Below are positions 35,668 through 48,759 of a stretch of DNA of 64,000 bases, piece after piece. The translations under genes and the position numbers were made by a program. Position 1 is the first letter of the stretch. Each line of letters begins with the position of its first letter. A model generated the notes under the pieces. That model had not been told where the DNA came from and searched no databases. It saw only the letters and a program-made list of their open reading frames with translations. The DNA lies in NCBI GenBank assembly GCA_008508345.1, contig QNGE01002703.1:36322-100321 (forward strand), written 5' to 3'. This DNA comes from Paragonimus westermani. Its lineage: Eukaryota > Platyhelminthes > Trematoda > Plagiorchiida > Troglotrematidae.

Positions 35668-37781
35668 GACCAATTCCACATAACCGCAGACAGTCTGTCT
35701 AACTATTCTGTCTCTCACGTTGTCTACCAGTTCGTTTGTCGTTGCAGTGACATTTAGACAGACAGAGTGGATGAGCGACTATCTTAGTGAGTGACAGAAC
35801 ACATCCCGAAATGATTGTGACAGCTGATGACACAACAATATCAAACTGATGAACCCGTTGCTCGAAATCCTGCACCATTGATCGCTAGACACGTCATGAC
35901 GACAGATCACAAAAATGACCCACTTGGCTCATTCGAAATACTGCTCGTAATCAGAACCCGAGGTCACTGGTCATTTACGAAATTATGTTGATCCGAGCTC
36001 GCTAGCGTGCGTTGTGTGCAAAAAGGTAGTTCAAGCAACCCATCGGATTGCTGTGGTGTTGATGGCGGTACTGAGTGTGAAAAATGCGTGTTCTCTACCT
36101 GTCTTTATGTGTCTGTCGTATATAACATGCATGTTTTACGTTTGTCATTGGCGCGAGTAAAACTAATGTTGACATATCGCAACATGTGCTTCGTTCTGCT
36201 CTATGTATATACTATCGGTCCGTCGATATCATCATTTTCGAGCTTTTTAATCACGGGGGTATCGTACACATGGTGATGATCATTAGTGGACTTCAGTGTT
36301 TCATCATTCCAGCCCTGGTGGCTTCTTTTCGCAAGCGAACATTTTCTCTGAATATTAGGTTGCTGCAGTTAGTCGCTCAAAACAGAACGTCTGGGCGTTG
36401 ACTACACAATGCGACCGCATTTTACACTGTATATGATGACTATATCCTTTGTGGTCCTGTCTCCCAATTCCGAATTTCTGATTGTCGATAAGGAATTTCT
36501 GGAACGTATTCTGTGTAACTCTAAATGAACTGTTAAGCTCTCCCGAACCAAGAGAGCGCTCACCAAAGTTTCGAGTGGTATGCTTTACATGGTCATAACA
36601 GAGGTACACGAACAAACACGATTGGTTAGTGCCTGTTTCCCAGTTGTCTGACATACCATCGGCTAGAACTGAACAAAAGGAATGTTATTTCCGAATTGTC
36701 TTGTGGATATTGTCGTGCTCCTACTTGGCACAGTCTTTTGTATGTCGGTTGTAAACATGTTGAACAAAATTCGCACACGTTAATAACTTCCCCAAACCGT
36801 CGTGTGTCCAGAATTCTGAACAATTTTCCGTGATTATCTTACATTTGATAAACCGTTATCTAATTTTATGGTTTTAATCCCTTTCCTCCAAATCCACTTC
36901 GGTGCTGACCTCTTCCGCTTTGTTATGTCGCCTCTGTATCCCCTTATATTAACTGACACTTCGTGTTTGCCATCTTCAGAACCACGAAGAATTTACCGCT
37001 TGGCAAAGATTTATCCCGACTGGTCCAATCGCTCTACTTCCAGTAAGTCTTATGGTTGAATGTTCGCCTATTTTCGTGTGTGGAAGTTTGGGGCTGAATT
37101 TCCTGACAAAACCATAATCTTCGTTTACTGAGCAATTCACCGTTTTTCTGTATTCGTAAGATTACTCTCAGCGTAGGTCGTGCTGTCCCACAGGTAAGTA
37201 TCTTGGCATTACACTTTCTTCTTACTTAAATTAGTCCGTTCACACTAACGCATCCTCTTCCAAAGTCTGATGTTTTGCTTTCTCCGCTCCCCGTCCAAAA
37301 TACTTTCATGAATCTTTACATTTAATTGGGCGTTTCATTCGTTGTCGCAGTCCTCATACTTGGTTCTCCACTTCTGTTTGCCGACCTTCCTGCAAAAAAC
37401 TTCGCTTGTGCACCAATCTTATAAGCGTTTTTGTAAACAGTCAGTCCCGGTGACGACCATCGAGGTGGTGGATCACCGTTTCGACCTTGCTGGGTTTCAT
37501 TACCATCACGCACATGGTAGGAATGAACATACAATCTGTGGATAAGTGAGGACGTTCCATCTACTTAGTATCTCGTCCATTCTAAATCCATTAGACGTTC
37601 ATCCTTGCCCAGTAGGAGGAGTTTGCTAGTGGATGGCTTAGCATGTGGAGGACCGTTGGGTGGCAATGTAGCTCTCTTCATTTTCAACATTTAACGGCTT
37701 TATGGTACACCTACTCTGCACTCCGCAGTGTTCAATTTCGTTAACTACATCTACTGTTGCATTGATGTGTAGCGAGAAGGC
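35668..37781 (-). repeat. Right arm of the large inverted repeat, ending at a lone N
   Basis: This is the reverse complement of 32512-34625. The arm stops exactly before N at 37782, and unrelated Penelope-like sequence in the plus orientation starts after it. The inner edge (35683-35748, plus strand) encodes ADSLSNYSVSHVVYQFVCRC, identical to the left arm on its minus strand. Confidence 0.93.
36980..37042 (+). pseudogene. Inverted duplicate of the COQ6 AWQRF exon (right palindrome arm)
   Basis: The 63 bases and both splice sites are identical to the exon at 33251-33313 but lie on the opposite strand, within the right arm of the large inverted repeat. No further COQ6 exon follows in this orientation, so it cannot contribute to the gene. 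It is either an assembly duplicate or a real inverted duplication. Confidence 0.85.
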
Positions 37782-37782
37782 N

Positions 37783-38356
37783 TAGATAGGCACAGTAGAC
37801 AAAAATTACCACCCAAAAAGGTGGTCACTGTAGAGGAAAAGAGAGTCTACATAGAGCTACCTTTTAGGGGTGATTATGTCATGCAGCAAACAGCGCAGCG
37901 ATTAAGAAATTCAATTAAACGAACATTTAATGCAACTGAACTCCGTGAAATCGTTCGGACTCGGAAACTACCAGTTCCTTCAATCAAAGAAGATCATCGG
38001 TGCCACTTCACATTGTGTTTACCAATTTGTATGTAACTGCGGAGAAAGTTACATAGGCAGAACCGAGATGCTTGAGCTCCAGAATGAAGGAACATTTACC
38101 TAAATGGGTACAGAAGTCCGTGTTACAGGAGAATGGTAATGTTGCTGAAAGGCGTAAACAGCCAGTCTCTTCAGTAGCTAGACACGTCCTGACCACCGGT
38201 CACGCTATCGATCCATCTTGTGCATTCAAAATCCTGTTGCGCCATTCCAACCCGAGATTCTTACGGTTTGCTGAAGCAGTTGCAATTAATCGATTCAAAC
38301 CAGCTCTTTGTGTTCAGAAACAACTGTTCGTGAACTCGACCCTTCCCTGGACTTAA
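37783..38356 (+). mobile_element. Penelope-like element fragment: RT end and GIY-YIG
   Basis: Immediately after N 37782 the plus strand reads EEKRVYIELPFRGDYVMQQT and then RRTFNATELRE-like sequence (LRNSIKRTFNATEL), the RT-endonuclease linker of Penelope-like elements. A frameshifted GIY-YIG follows at about 38010-38060 (VYQFVCNCGESYIGR), then ARHVLTTGHAID and FAEAVAINRFKPALCVQKQL to 38356. It is close in type to the 23-kb copy and differs from the 55-kb copy. Confidence 0.8.
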
Positions 38357-41300
38357 TGTCTTATCCTAACTCGCTTATTGATTATCCACCCCTCAAATCG
38401 ACTGATTTAAAAAAGCCTACCCATGTTATTGTAAGTTTGGTACTGATGAGTCAATACGAAATGCTTGCATCTGCCAGTTTCCATGTTCTATCCGCTTTGT
38501 TCAAACTGTTCGAGGGAAGCAATTGTTTCAAACAATCACATACCGTTTGTCTCTTGACGTCTCTGTCAGGGGGCCTATGATGCCTACACCAACTAATTCA
38601 TTTGGATAGGCAGTATGTATTGGCTGAAGTGAGGCCTTCTGTTTGTTCTTGGGATTCTGGAAACTGCCTCATTTTTCACACCGATGGCAGAAGTTTGCTA
38701 CATTACGACGCAAATGTGGTCACCAAAAACGTTGTTTGGCTGCAGCGTCCAGTTTGTTTAGTCCGGCATGTCCCAACTCTCTATAGAGGTCTTTTAAAAC
38801 CTTGTGTACCATTGATCGTGGGACGACGATTCTTTTGTAGTACGTTTTAAAACCACTGGCTCTGCAACAAAATGGAGAGGGAGAGTGACTAGCCACGGTT
38901 TTAAAAGGTACTACGCGCGTCCTGTTACTTACGGTTTCACCTTACAATACAGTCTTTGAACAGCCTTGAACGACTCCACTTGAATTGGTGCATTAAAAGT
39001 GGAATTGGTCAATCAGAGATGGAGGAGAAAAGTGCACCGCAGAAAGATAAAATTCAAAATCACATTAATTTTCGAAGCTATAACGAAAAATAAACCGATT
39101 TTGGGGGAAAATAGACTTCCCCCAACAGTTAGGTTCTGTGCCACGTGTCCGTGATTCGTATATTCGTACGCTAGCCACTACTCATTCTCTTCGACCAGCG
39201 GATCCTAACACGTATAGTCAACGGGACAAAGTTAGGACAAACAGATCTGAAGGTGTTATTCTTTCTTAACTTATTGTCATTTTACGTTTACGACATGACT
39301 TATTTCGCAAAAATACCTCGACAAAACAAACAGACCATATTGCCTTAGATGTATGCAATCACCCGAACGTATGTTGTAGATTACATACTTCGCGTAGTAA
39401 TTTTGGATGGTCTACTCGAGCCAACTGCCAGTTCCAGCTACCATTACAGTCTCCATATCAACATCAACTTCTTACTGTTCCGATGCATGGTTACCTCGAC
39501 ATGAGGGCTATCGGTATACTTATTTCTCCCCAGTTTTCTGTTTCTCTGCCTAAACGGAGACTATTTAAGTATGTTAAGTATTAGCATCCTTAGCTGTTGT
39601 GTCTCTTTTCGTTCATAGACTGAAATCGATCAGCCGTTTTTGTGGTTAGCCTGCAAATCGGCAAGCATCTACTACATCCCAGAAGGAGTTGGGAAAGGGT
39701 TTTTGACTTTAAGTCGTCTGGACTTATTTTTTCCTGCATTTATTAAAGGTAGACGTCTGGCACAACATCTCAAACAACTAGAAGACCTATCAATCTCACC
39801 AGAAGTTGGTTGCAAAATTTGTGCATGTTTACACGCTTCCGCACTAAAAATGATGCCCGTACGTTATGTTGTAAACTGGTTTCTAGAGAATAAGGTTTCC
39901 CTCTATAAGACTAACAGTATTCAACACTTACTATCGCAGTAACACATGCTGGACGCCTGGAAAAAACTCATTCCAATGCATCTCACTCCCTGAATTTAGG
40001 TATCTCTCCTTGTATACCAAGAGCACCCATCAGATATTTGTTTAACCCGCACTTCTGCTGTATGTCGACTTACATAGCGCTTTACCATCCTACACATTGT
40101 CCGCTTTTTATAATACAAAATTAAAATACCTATCGAAACGTTCTCTTGTCTTATTCGTTACTTTTGTCTCCGTCATACGGCAGTTCAAGCAGAGAACCAT
40201 TTTTTACAAGAAAAACGTTAAGGAGTTTGTTGAATTCGTTCATATGATTACGCTGGAACTTCATCATTCGGATGAACAGAGTGACAGCTTGGTTTGAATT
40301 GAAGTTGAACTCGGAACATTATCAAGCCGGGTATGGCACTAATGACTAAATCATCACATGGTAGAAAAACGCAGGGTGTGTTGTACGGTACACATATATT
40401 TGTACTTTATTTTTGTGCTGCTCAATCCGTTTTTTTAACATGCTGTCCCACAATTAGAAAACTACTTGTTCTCTGGCTGAGATTTTAAACATTTTGCGCA
40501 AATTGACCAGCTTTTTTGTAATAGGTAACAAATAATGAAAACTCTGAGAGTTAACAAGGTTTCCTTGTAGAACGGTTCAATACAGCAATAATGACGAGAA
40601 TGATAAGAGCGAATGTCAGTGACAGGGCTTGAATTTGAAGAGGGATATAGCTTTGTGGTGAAACTCTAGCTACTGAATCTGAAATTTCAGCCACGGCGCA
40701 AAGAGTCATCCAAAAGCGAACCAATCCGACATCGTTTGAAGACGCAAAGTGGTGATAAGACGAACAATTGTCTTCCACTCCTCACCAGATCCTTTGTCCA
40801 GTACTGTACAAATCAGAATCGAGTCGAGGACTTCATCAGTTATATTAGTCAGTCGATTTCTAACACACTGATGTAACCTTTTAAATACGCCCACTTACTG
40901 TGCGCCACAGTCAGTCCGAGGGTTTTTACTAATTCAGTACACATCCATCTCGATAAAAGTTTGATTACTAAAGTTATTTGCTGTCCCTTATTTCGGATAC
41001 TGCAGGCTTCTTATTTCAGAACTTCAACAGAATGGTTATTCGCGCCATTAATCGAATCTCTAGGTTCTGTTTGATCCGAAGCATTCCACGTACGTTGAAC
41101 GATCTCTGTCAGTTGATCCTTCGATAAGCAAATCCGATTAATGCGATATACGTAATTGGATGATAATCTTAGGGATTTATGGAGAAGGATTCACAGATAG
41201 CTCATCAGTCGTAGGTTCGTTTTCCGTGCTGTATACTTGCCATCGTCGTCTCATTGAAGCATCTCACGGTCAATGTCATACCCGTTCACAAATGGTAACA

Positions 41301-44300
41301 ACCGAATACGAAGAACTTTAATGTATGATTGGGCGGTTTGTTCATCTCGCAAAAACAACTCTTTGCAGAAAATTACCCAGGGCATCACACTGTCCCGTTA
41401 ACACGATCGGTCACTGAAGACATCGGGTTCTTCATGCAGGTTCTACCAAGATTAGTTTCAACCATCCAGATCATCTAAATGAAATTTTTTCTCGTTGCGG
41501 AAGACCACTTGATGTGACCAGTCTGTCCAGGTAATGTAACCTTTGGTCCATGTATTCCTTGTACCTTGGAGCATTCTTTCAAGGACGATATTCGTCGAAG
41601 CCTCTGATAGGCAACCAACAACGAACTATTTATGGTCCGGTGAACTGTAGTCTTTGAACACTCAGGTGTTAAGTTTTATGCCACAATGAACACGCAACCA
41701 CTCCTCGTGGAAGCATCACATGGAACTACTCTTTTCGTGTCAGATCTACGGCTTGTCCTTCATTCCAACCGATTGATTTTCCGATTTCCCAACCACAACA
41801 CAGAAATCCTACTTTTCTCAAATGCACTGCTAGGAGGATTCGCATATATGACTGCAGTTCGTCAGCTGTCGAAACAATTCGATTTGTAATTTCCACTGAC
41901 CGAAATAGTGTTACTCCAGTGGTCAGCAATTCACAGGGAAGTTACAGACTGGAGGAAGCCAAGTACGCATATGCACATATGAATCTGCGTTGGATGGTTC
42001 AGGAATAAAGAGATGGATGGGTTCAGTCCCGGAAGGATAACAACACCAAGATTGCGAATGAAAACGAAGGGGGAAATGGGGATAATAGGGACTTAACGGC
42101 ACCCAATTAGGCGTACAAGTGTAATCCGGTGTGTAGCAAACATAGTCGAGTAACAGCGAGAAAACCGAGCGCACCTACGTTGTACTGCCATGACTTTTGT
42201 GATCGAGGGGTCTGGGAACTCGGTTTGATGTCCTCAATATGTGTATCTACTCTGCATTTGAATGCATCCATTGATGATATTGTTACGACAGCCTTTGGTG
42301 AACTGTTCCAGATTGGATTCATCTGGAGGGTTAGAGAGTGCCATGTGTGAGTCAAACAATTCTCTCAATGATGCGTATTTTGAGCTGAACACAATTAATC
42401 ACTTAAGTTTATCACACTCCAAGTGCAGATGTGAAGAGAGGTTGTCAGGTTGAGCGTGCAGGTGCTTACGAGACAGTTAATTTAGCTCTCGTTTGATAAT
42501 AAACCAAACCATTTCAAGACAAAGAAACTCTGCTCACACTAAACTTGTCAACTTTTTATTCTATTGCAAAAAGCCGGATCGATCTGCGTAAAATCTTTGA
42601 AAGTTGAGCTAAAAGTTGAATGGTCCACAGGTTAGTTGAACCAATCTGAACTCAAGTACACATCTCATGCGTACGCCTTGCTTTTTTCGTGTTCTGGTCT
42701 GTCGTGGTTATTTTTTAGCTTCGGCTTGTTCACACACTTACGTTGGATTACAAAGGCGAACATCGGAAATTCATTCGGGAAGAAGAGTTCGAAATTTATT
42801 GTAGTGTTTAACATGACACTTTTAACGTGAGTCAATTACTTTCGTTATTTGTCGACTTATACTGAGTCGGCTCAACACATGTCGAATAATGCAAGAGCAG
42901 CTTCACTGTGCACCTTACAGAACATTTCGAACTTGTGCACCCCTGGGATAGAAAGCCAACCACCAAGGACGGATGTGAAAAAGACGAATGATTCGGCTGA
43001 AACTCACTTCGCCCATGCAAAGCGAGGCGACCACAGCACTTTGTCCGTGATCCCAGCTGACTGTCTTTAGTCCCGCCGCTAGTCTCACTTCAGAATTTGC
43101 ACCGTCAGCCCCAATCTACAATAAACGAAATGAAGAATTTTCATAACGAAGTAACATCAAAAGCAACCACGATCAGTGTGTGTACAGTTCAATCAAAGGG
43201 AATGTCAGCCGAGTGTATAGGTCCAACGACTCACGCCAGAATTACTTCTTCCAATGTGACGCACAAGGTGCATGCGTGAATATGTAGACCGTATGGTGAA
43301 TTTGTTAAAACCACTTTGGCTATTGGGTACACACAGCCGTTTACACCAGGCCTAGAGATATATGATGATTGAACCGTAGTTGTCGAAACTGGTTTATCTG
43401 TCTGATAAACTGGCAGGCATCATCATGATAGTGTAATTGATCAGTGTAATGACCGGATGACCATGTTGGCCATTCGAATGTTTCCGCTTGATGATATGTT
43501 GGCAAATAGCACTAGTGGCATTATTCCTGAAGAAGCCTGACGTAGTCAGTTCTGTTGGGGTTTGCCAGTTGCAGCTCCCGATCAATTGGAGTTGAGTCCG
43601 ACGGGAGCTCCCGTATCCACCGTGGTCGAAATTAAGGGAGAAAGATCTCTATTTTTCTTTATCCGACTCCCTTTTATAGAATACCTAGTTAACTTTAAGT
43701 TCGGATGCTTTAGATAACTAGGAAGACGTGATTGGAGGCATTTAAGTCAACTGAAGCGTGTTGAATCACCCCGACTATGTTGTAATGTTTCCAACATCTC
43801 ACACTCTTTACAGACAATGTTGCGAGTTCGATCAGCAATCATGTTGCCAGATAGGATAATACTTATCTGGTTGTTCAAAATGAACACTGTTGTCCGACTG
43901 TCACACGGAAACACGGTAGAAGCGTGAAATTTAACAGAACAATAAATCAATCGAGACAACTCGCGCATAAGTCTTAATCGTTGAAAGATAACCCCATTGA
44001 GTTACACAGGTTACGAACAATTTCCCGTGCGTATTTTCTGACCGAAGGTAGGAAAACAAACCCACAAAAATGAGCAAGCAGCTCTCACGCGTTGGAAGCA
44101 ATGCACATTTATACATGAGGCTAGTAAAACCTACAAAAGTGTTAAAGCTCTGAAAAGGAAATGAATGATACACAGTTGCGGATGCAGTAGAACGTCTAAA
44201 CAATTAAGTTTGGTAGGTTTATTGTACTGTCCTACTGCGTTGTAACTTCACTATGCACTGAATATGGGGAGCAGTATTTTTCGGGTCATGCAACTGTCAG

Positions 44301-44600
44301 CATCGGTACTACTGAATGACCATTGAGTACGTTTAAGCAAAATAGGTTCTTTTGAGGCAACCCACCTGCGAAAAATCTGCGCTTCGGCTGAATTTGAAAC
44401 AGCATGCCCAAACGCGATGAGCGTTCCGCCAGCTGAATTAGGAGGTCATGCCGGGAGCTCAGAAATTTAAGAGCTGGATCCAGTTATCCGCCCGATCTAG
44501 TGTTATATGGAATCTACCAAATGATTCAGCGGTTTGACTGCTCAAGCAGGATTTCTCACCAGAGCACGCTGGAACCTAGTAAATTCTGAGATCCCGGCGT
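38357..44600. other. 6.2 kb with no recognised gene or element
   Basis: Several open frames of 60-100 codons exist, for example 39640-39942 (plus, LACKSASIYYIPEGVGKGFL) and 40894-40551 (minus, ending in a hydrophobic segment LTFALIILVIIAVL). None matches a family I recognise. N-terminal COQ6 exons could be expected on the minus strand here, but I could not identify any. Confidence 0.4.
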
Positions 44601-44604
44601 GGAT

Positions 44605-44690
44605 TCGTAGCAAGGCTGTTAGAGTGTTTGCTCCGTTTGGGTATGTTATTTCTGCCCCTAGTTCGAATCCCGACGAAGCCCAAATTTTTC
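44605..44690 (+). repeat. tRNA-derived SINE-like unit
   Basis: A good B box, agttcgaatcc (44660-44670), is preceded by an A-box-like tagcaaggctg (44608-44618), with a tRNA-like continuation cgacgaagccc. The acceptor-stem ends do not pair convincingly. It abuts the 3' side of the LINE fragment. Confidence 0.45.
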
Positions 44691-44879
44691 TTAATTTGGT
44701 CTAATCTAAATTCTGATCTATCACAATGCTTGTAAGAATAACTTTTGATAAGAGATTGATATGTGGCGACCAGACAGTGAAGCACAAATTCACAGGAAAT
44801 GAGCAGCATGGATACACCAGTTTAAAACGCATATGGGTTATACACACACTGTTGGAACAAAGGATTTGAAAAACAGAAA

Positions 44880-46520
44880 ACCCATAGAAGATCGATTGCT
44901 CCTTAGGATCAGCATAGGCCGTGCCACGTTTCATTTTCTTCATTTTAACAGAGTTTCGAACAGCGTTAGGGACTACACTGCGTCTCTTAACACACTTGTC
45001 ATGAAGAGTATGGTCGACCTCCAACTGATTGTAAATCAGACTTGTTTCTATTCTTGTAGCATCGTTAGCATAGACGTGGTATCCGAGTTCTGTACAGCAG
45101 ATCATGGTAACTCGTGCCTTTGCTATCCTCGCTGATATCTCACCAGCAGTATTACAGGCTGACGACACAGTGCTACCTAAGTATGTGAAACTGTCCACAG
45201 TCTCAAGCGGATTACCTGCAATAAAGAAAGTCGGGGCGGAAGTGCTCCAGTCTTGAAGCAGCACTTTGCACTTTGAAGGTGCGAAGCGCATTCCATACAA
45301 ACCAGCCCGGTCACTCACCTTGTTCAGCATGGTCTGCATGTCTTCGGCAGAGGGGCTAAGTAAGANNNNNNNNNNNNNNNNNNNNNNNNNNNNNNNNNNN
45401 NNNNNNNNNNNNNNNNNNNNNNNNNNNNNNNNNNNNNNNNNNNNNNNNNNNNNNNNNNNNNNNNNNNNNNNNNNNNNNNNNNNNNNNNNNNNNNNNNNNN
45501 NNNNNNNNNNNNNNNNNNNNNNNNNNNNNNNNNNNNNNNNNNNNNNNNNNNNNNNNNNNNNNNNNNNNNNNNNNNNNNNNNNNNNNNNNNNNNNNNNNNN
45601 NNNNNNNNNNNNNNNNNNNNNNNNNNNNNNNNNNNNNNNNNNNNNNNNNNNNNNNNNNNNNNNNNNNNNNNNNNNNNNNNNNNNNNNNNNNNNNNNNNNN
45701 NNNNNNNNNNNNNNNNNNNNNNNNNNNNNNNNNNNNNNNNNNNNNNNNNNNNNNNNNNNNNNNNNNNNNNNNNNNNNNNNNNNNNNNNNNNNNNNNNNNN
45801 NNNNNNNNNNNNNNNNNNNNNNNNNNNNNNNNNNNNNNNNNNNNNNNNNNNNNNNNNNNNNNNNNNNNNNNNNNNNNNNNNNNNNNNNNNNNNNNNNNNN
45901 NNNNNNNNNNNNNNNNNNNNNNNNNNNNNNNNNNNNNNNNNNNNNNNNNNNNNNNNNNNNNNNNNNNNNNNNNNNNNNNNNNNNNNNNNNNNNNNNNNNG
46001 AACGACGCTTGTTCATAAGATTTATCGACGTGACGGAAATCCAGTTCTGTCGAAACTGAACAGCTCCTTCGGAACATGCCTGTTCACAGCACGCTTTCAT
46101 AGCTCCGGCGGTTTGTTCCCAGTGTTCGTTGGGATCCTTCATCTGACTCGAACTGGGCAACTTCTTCACCAAGGCCTTTTGGTAAGCGTTCTTTACATCC
46201 TCATCGATCGAATGCCAGTTGAGCACCTTGCATTTACGAGCATAATTCCTCTAGGCAAATGACAAAACGAAACGGGCACGCACATCGACATGGTCCGAGT
46301 CCAGGTGGTTGCTCCAAAAGGCACAACAGTCCTTAACAGAGTGGCGTAACCTGTAAGTAACTGCATTATGATGCACGGTGCTTTATGAGAATATGCTAAA
46401 TTCTCAGACAACGTGTATGACTGTAGTGTAATCAAGTACAACAAACCGTGCAAGTGCACAATTAGACATACTTCCCATAACAATGTCATCCAACTACTGT
46501 TTGATTCTGACAAATCCATT
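44880..46520 (-). mobile_element. LINE (non-LTR retrotransposon) fragment, interrupted by the assembly gap
   Basis: On the minus strand, before the gap (46226-46000), HWEQTAGAMKACCEQACSEG is the endonuclease-RT linker typical of LINEs. After the gap (45365 downward), LLSPSAEDMQTMLNKVSDRA continues to MRFAPSKCKVLLQDW and FTYLGSTVSSACNTAGEISA, the segment following the catalytic YADD. It then decays (about 45120 downward). The frame is open on both sides of the gap. The same family recurs at 48.8-49.7 kb on the other strand. Confidence 0.85.
45366..45999. other. Assembly gap (634 N)
   Basis: An unbroken run of N inside the LINE. By comparison with complete LINEs, more than 211 codons would normally separate the two flanks. 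Confidence 0.99.
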
Positions 46521-48759
46521 CTAAGTTGTCAAAATATATTCAACCACTACATAACGTATCATTAGAGTGAATATGACAAGCATCACGAAAGGTCACACAG
46601 CCTGAAGGAGTAGAAACTGTGTGAAGCAGTGTCAATAATAACAACAATAAACACGCTCCTATTCCCAGTAGTTGTTGCAGTAAGTTTTTCTCCTAGGCCA
46701 AGCTTGACCAACCGCTTGCGGTTGGTCGGCAAACAACTACGCATTTATCGCGATCCCAGATTGAACTGAGAGTGGTATCAATAACCACCGGCGGAGAAGT
46801 GAAGGTGAATGAGTTTCGCAAATCGTCGACGAAATGTGGCCGGCCCAGTAGGCAAAATACTTCCACCATCTTTGAAAAGAGCTGGAGAAAGAGTGTCTGA
46901 AGCTTTGTTATAGTCCAAAACTACTGCTGTTTCCAATGCCAGATAGCCAGGAATATGGTGAATGAACATGCAACATACGTCAACCATAACTAAAGGGACG
47001 GCTTCAAGCCAGTTTACTTGCCCCGTGAAATCCTCGGTCTATTCGACAAACTTCGGCGACAATTTGTAACTTAGTGAACCATCTTGTTTATACACAGCCT
47101 CACCAACACCTCATCGATGGCCAGTCCAACCACGAATAAGGATGACTTGCACCAGATTCGAGGAAGGTACACAATAGTGTCAGTTTTAAGTCGTTAAACA
47201 CCGGCTACTCGGTGATGCTTCAATCTAAGTTCATATTAAGGCTCACTATTATTAATCGTAATCACTCGCCACTGTGTCAGTAGTGAAGAGAAGACGACCT
47301 TTTGATGTATAATACAAATGTGGTTCAGGCTCACTGTAGTAGCTTCAGTTTAACTATCTGAATCACCGCCAGTGTAACTACTATTAGCTCAGAGCGTTTA
47401 TAAGAGAAATTTTTTTCTATAAAAAAAAGCCGGTCAATGACACAAACAGTCTGCGTTGATTTAGGTAGGTTGGCCTCTCTGATAACTGTTTAGTGGAGCG
47501 AGTGGCGGCTGGATGATGTAATCAATCTATGACATTGCAACGCGGAATGAACTTGTATTAATGTACTCCAAGCAAGTTGCTTGAATGGTCTGCAAACAGG
47601 GGCATGCGAGAATTCAAAAACGATGTTCCTTTTAATTATAGGGATATGTATATTATCCGTTTTCGGAGATCTCCAATGTTTATCCGGAAATTCACTGGAA
47701 CATTTCTACACGCTGATTACCAATAATTTCACTTATGAACCTCCGAGGTTATCTGTGTGTAGAACGGCTCTTTTTGAGTCTGCATATAGCTCGTCTCACC
47801 AATCATGAGCGAACTACTTCAACCCTGTTGCGCCACAACTGCTGACGATTTGCGAGACTGAAGAGATAACTCGTGATTGCTGCTGATTAACAGCAGTCCT
47901 TGTTTTGAAAAAGGGGGGCCAGGAGTCTATGTGAGAACCACATCAGTCTAGTGTCTGCTGCGTCCAAGTTACTCAATGCCTTATACTACGTCAGTTTAAC
48001 AAGAAGAAAGAAAATCAGATACGCAAAGAACGGGTAGGATTCCGGTCCAGCCGTGGGCACGTTAACCACACATTTACATTGCAATAGGTCCTGAAACATC
48101 GGTACTCTTACAGGCAGCCGTCGGTTGTGACATTTTAAATCTAAGGGATGTGTTCGATTCGGTTATTCCTAAGTGTTGTAACTTGTTCAATGTCCTACGA
48201 GCACGTAAACAGATAACGGAATAACGGTCAGTAAAACGGCGTATAACGGCACGACAGTCAATGGTAACGAACAACGGAATATGCACTAGTTCGAAACTTC
48301 CCGGCCAACCCAACCACCCGAGGCTAACGCATGAACATAGAGAGAAGACTGGCCTCCGGACAGAGTTCCTTTATGTCAGTCAATCCGAAGACAACACGGT
48401 CACAAACCAGATCATATTTAAAGGGTTTGTGACCAATAGGAAGACCAACCCAAAGGCAGGTCAAATGATGAGCCGAAGAGTACAGTGATGCGCGTAGGCG
48501 AGATGTAGGCATGTGAGCGTGGAGGCGCGCAGGTGGAGTGTCAGAGATTTGGCACAAAGGTTGAAGGACGAAGTGGCGCATGACCGTGCCAACTATGAAG
48601 GTCACTGGCGAGTATACTTTGTTAACCTTTGTCACACGGTATTTTCGGGGAACTGGAGGCTTCTCCGACACTAAGGTTCTCCGGAACTTCACTCTTTGCA
48701 AGGGAGTTTGATGGAAATACGTGAATCTGTTGAGATCACTGTAGTTCCGCTCTGTAATC
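46521..48759. other. Unassigned intergenic DNA
   Basis: No recognised gene. A plus-strand frame at 47581-47808 contains a signal-peptide-like stretch (TMFLLIIGICILSVFG) but has no family match. A perfect 9-bp-stem hairpin is at 46706-46727. Confidence 0.4.
46706..46727. repeat. Perfect hairpin, 9-bp stem, 4-base loop
   Basis: gaccaaccg pairs with cggttggtc around cttg. No gene or element is recognised around it. Confidence 0.7.

Noticed and set aside
40551..40894. Two overlapping minus-strand frames ending in a membrane-like segment, considered as a tail-anchored protein gene
   Set aside because: The two frames cannot be joined by a clear splice pair, and neither resembles a known family.
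45266..46226. Apparently long open frames of 250-458 codons
   Set aside because: They run through the N gap. Only the LINE-matching flanks are meaningful.
47581..47808. Small secreted protein suggested by a signal-peptide-like segment
   Set aside because: A short frame with no family match, no splice context and no supporting neighbour. Hydrophobic stretches of this length arise by chance.
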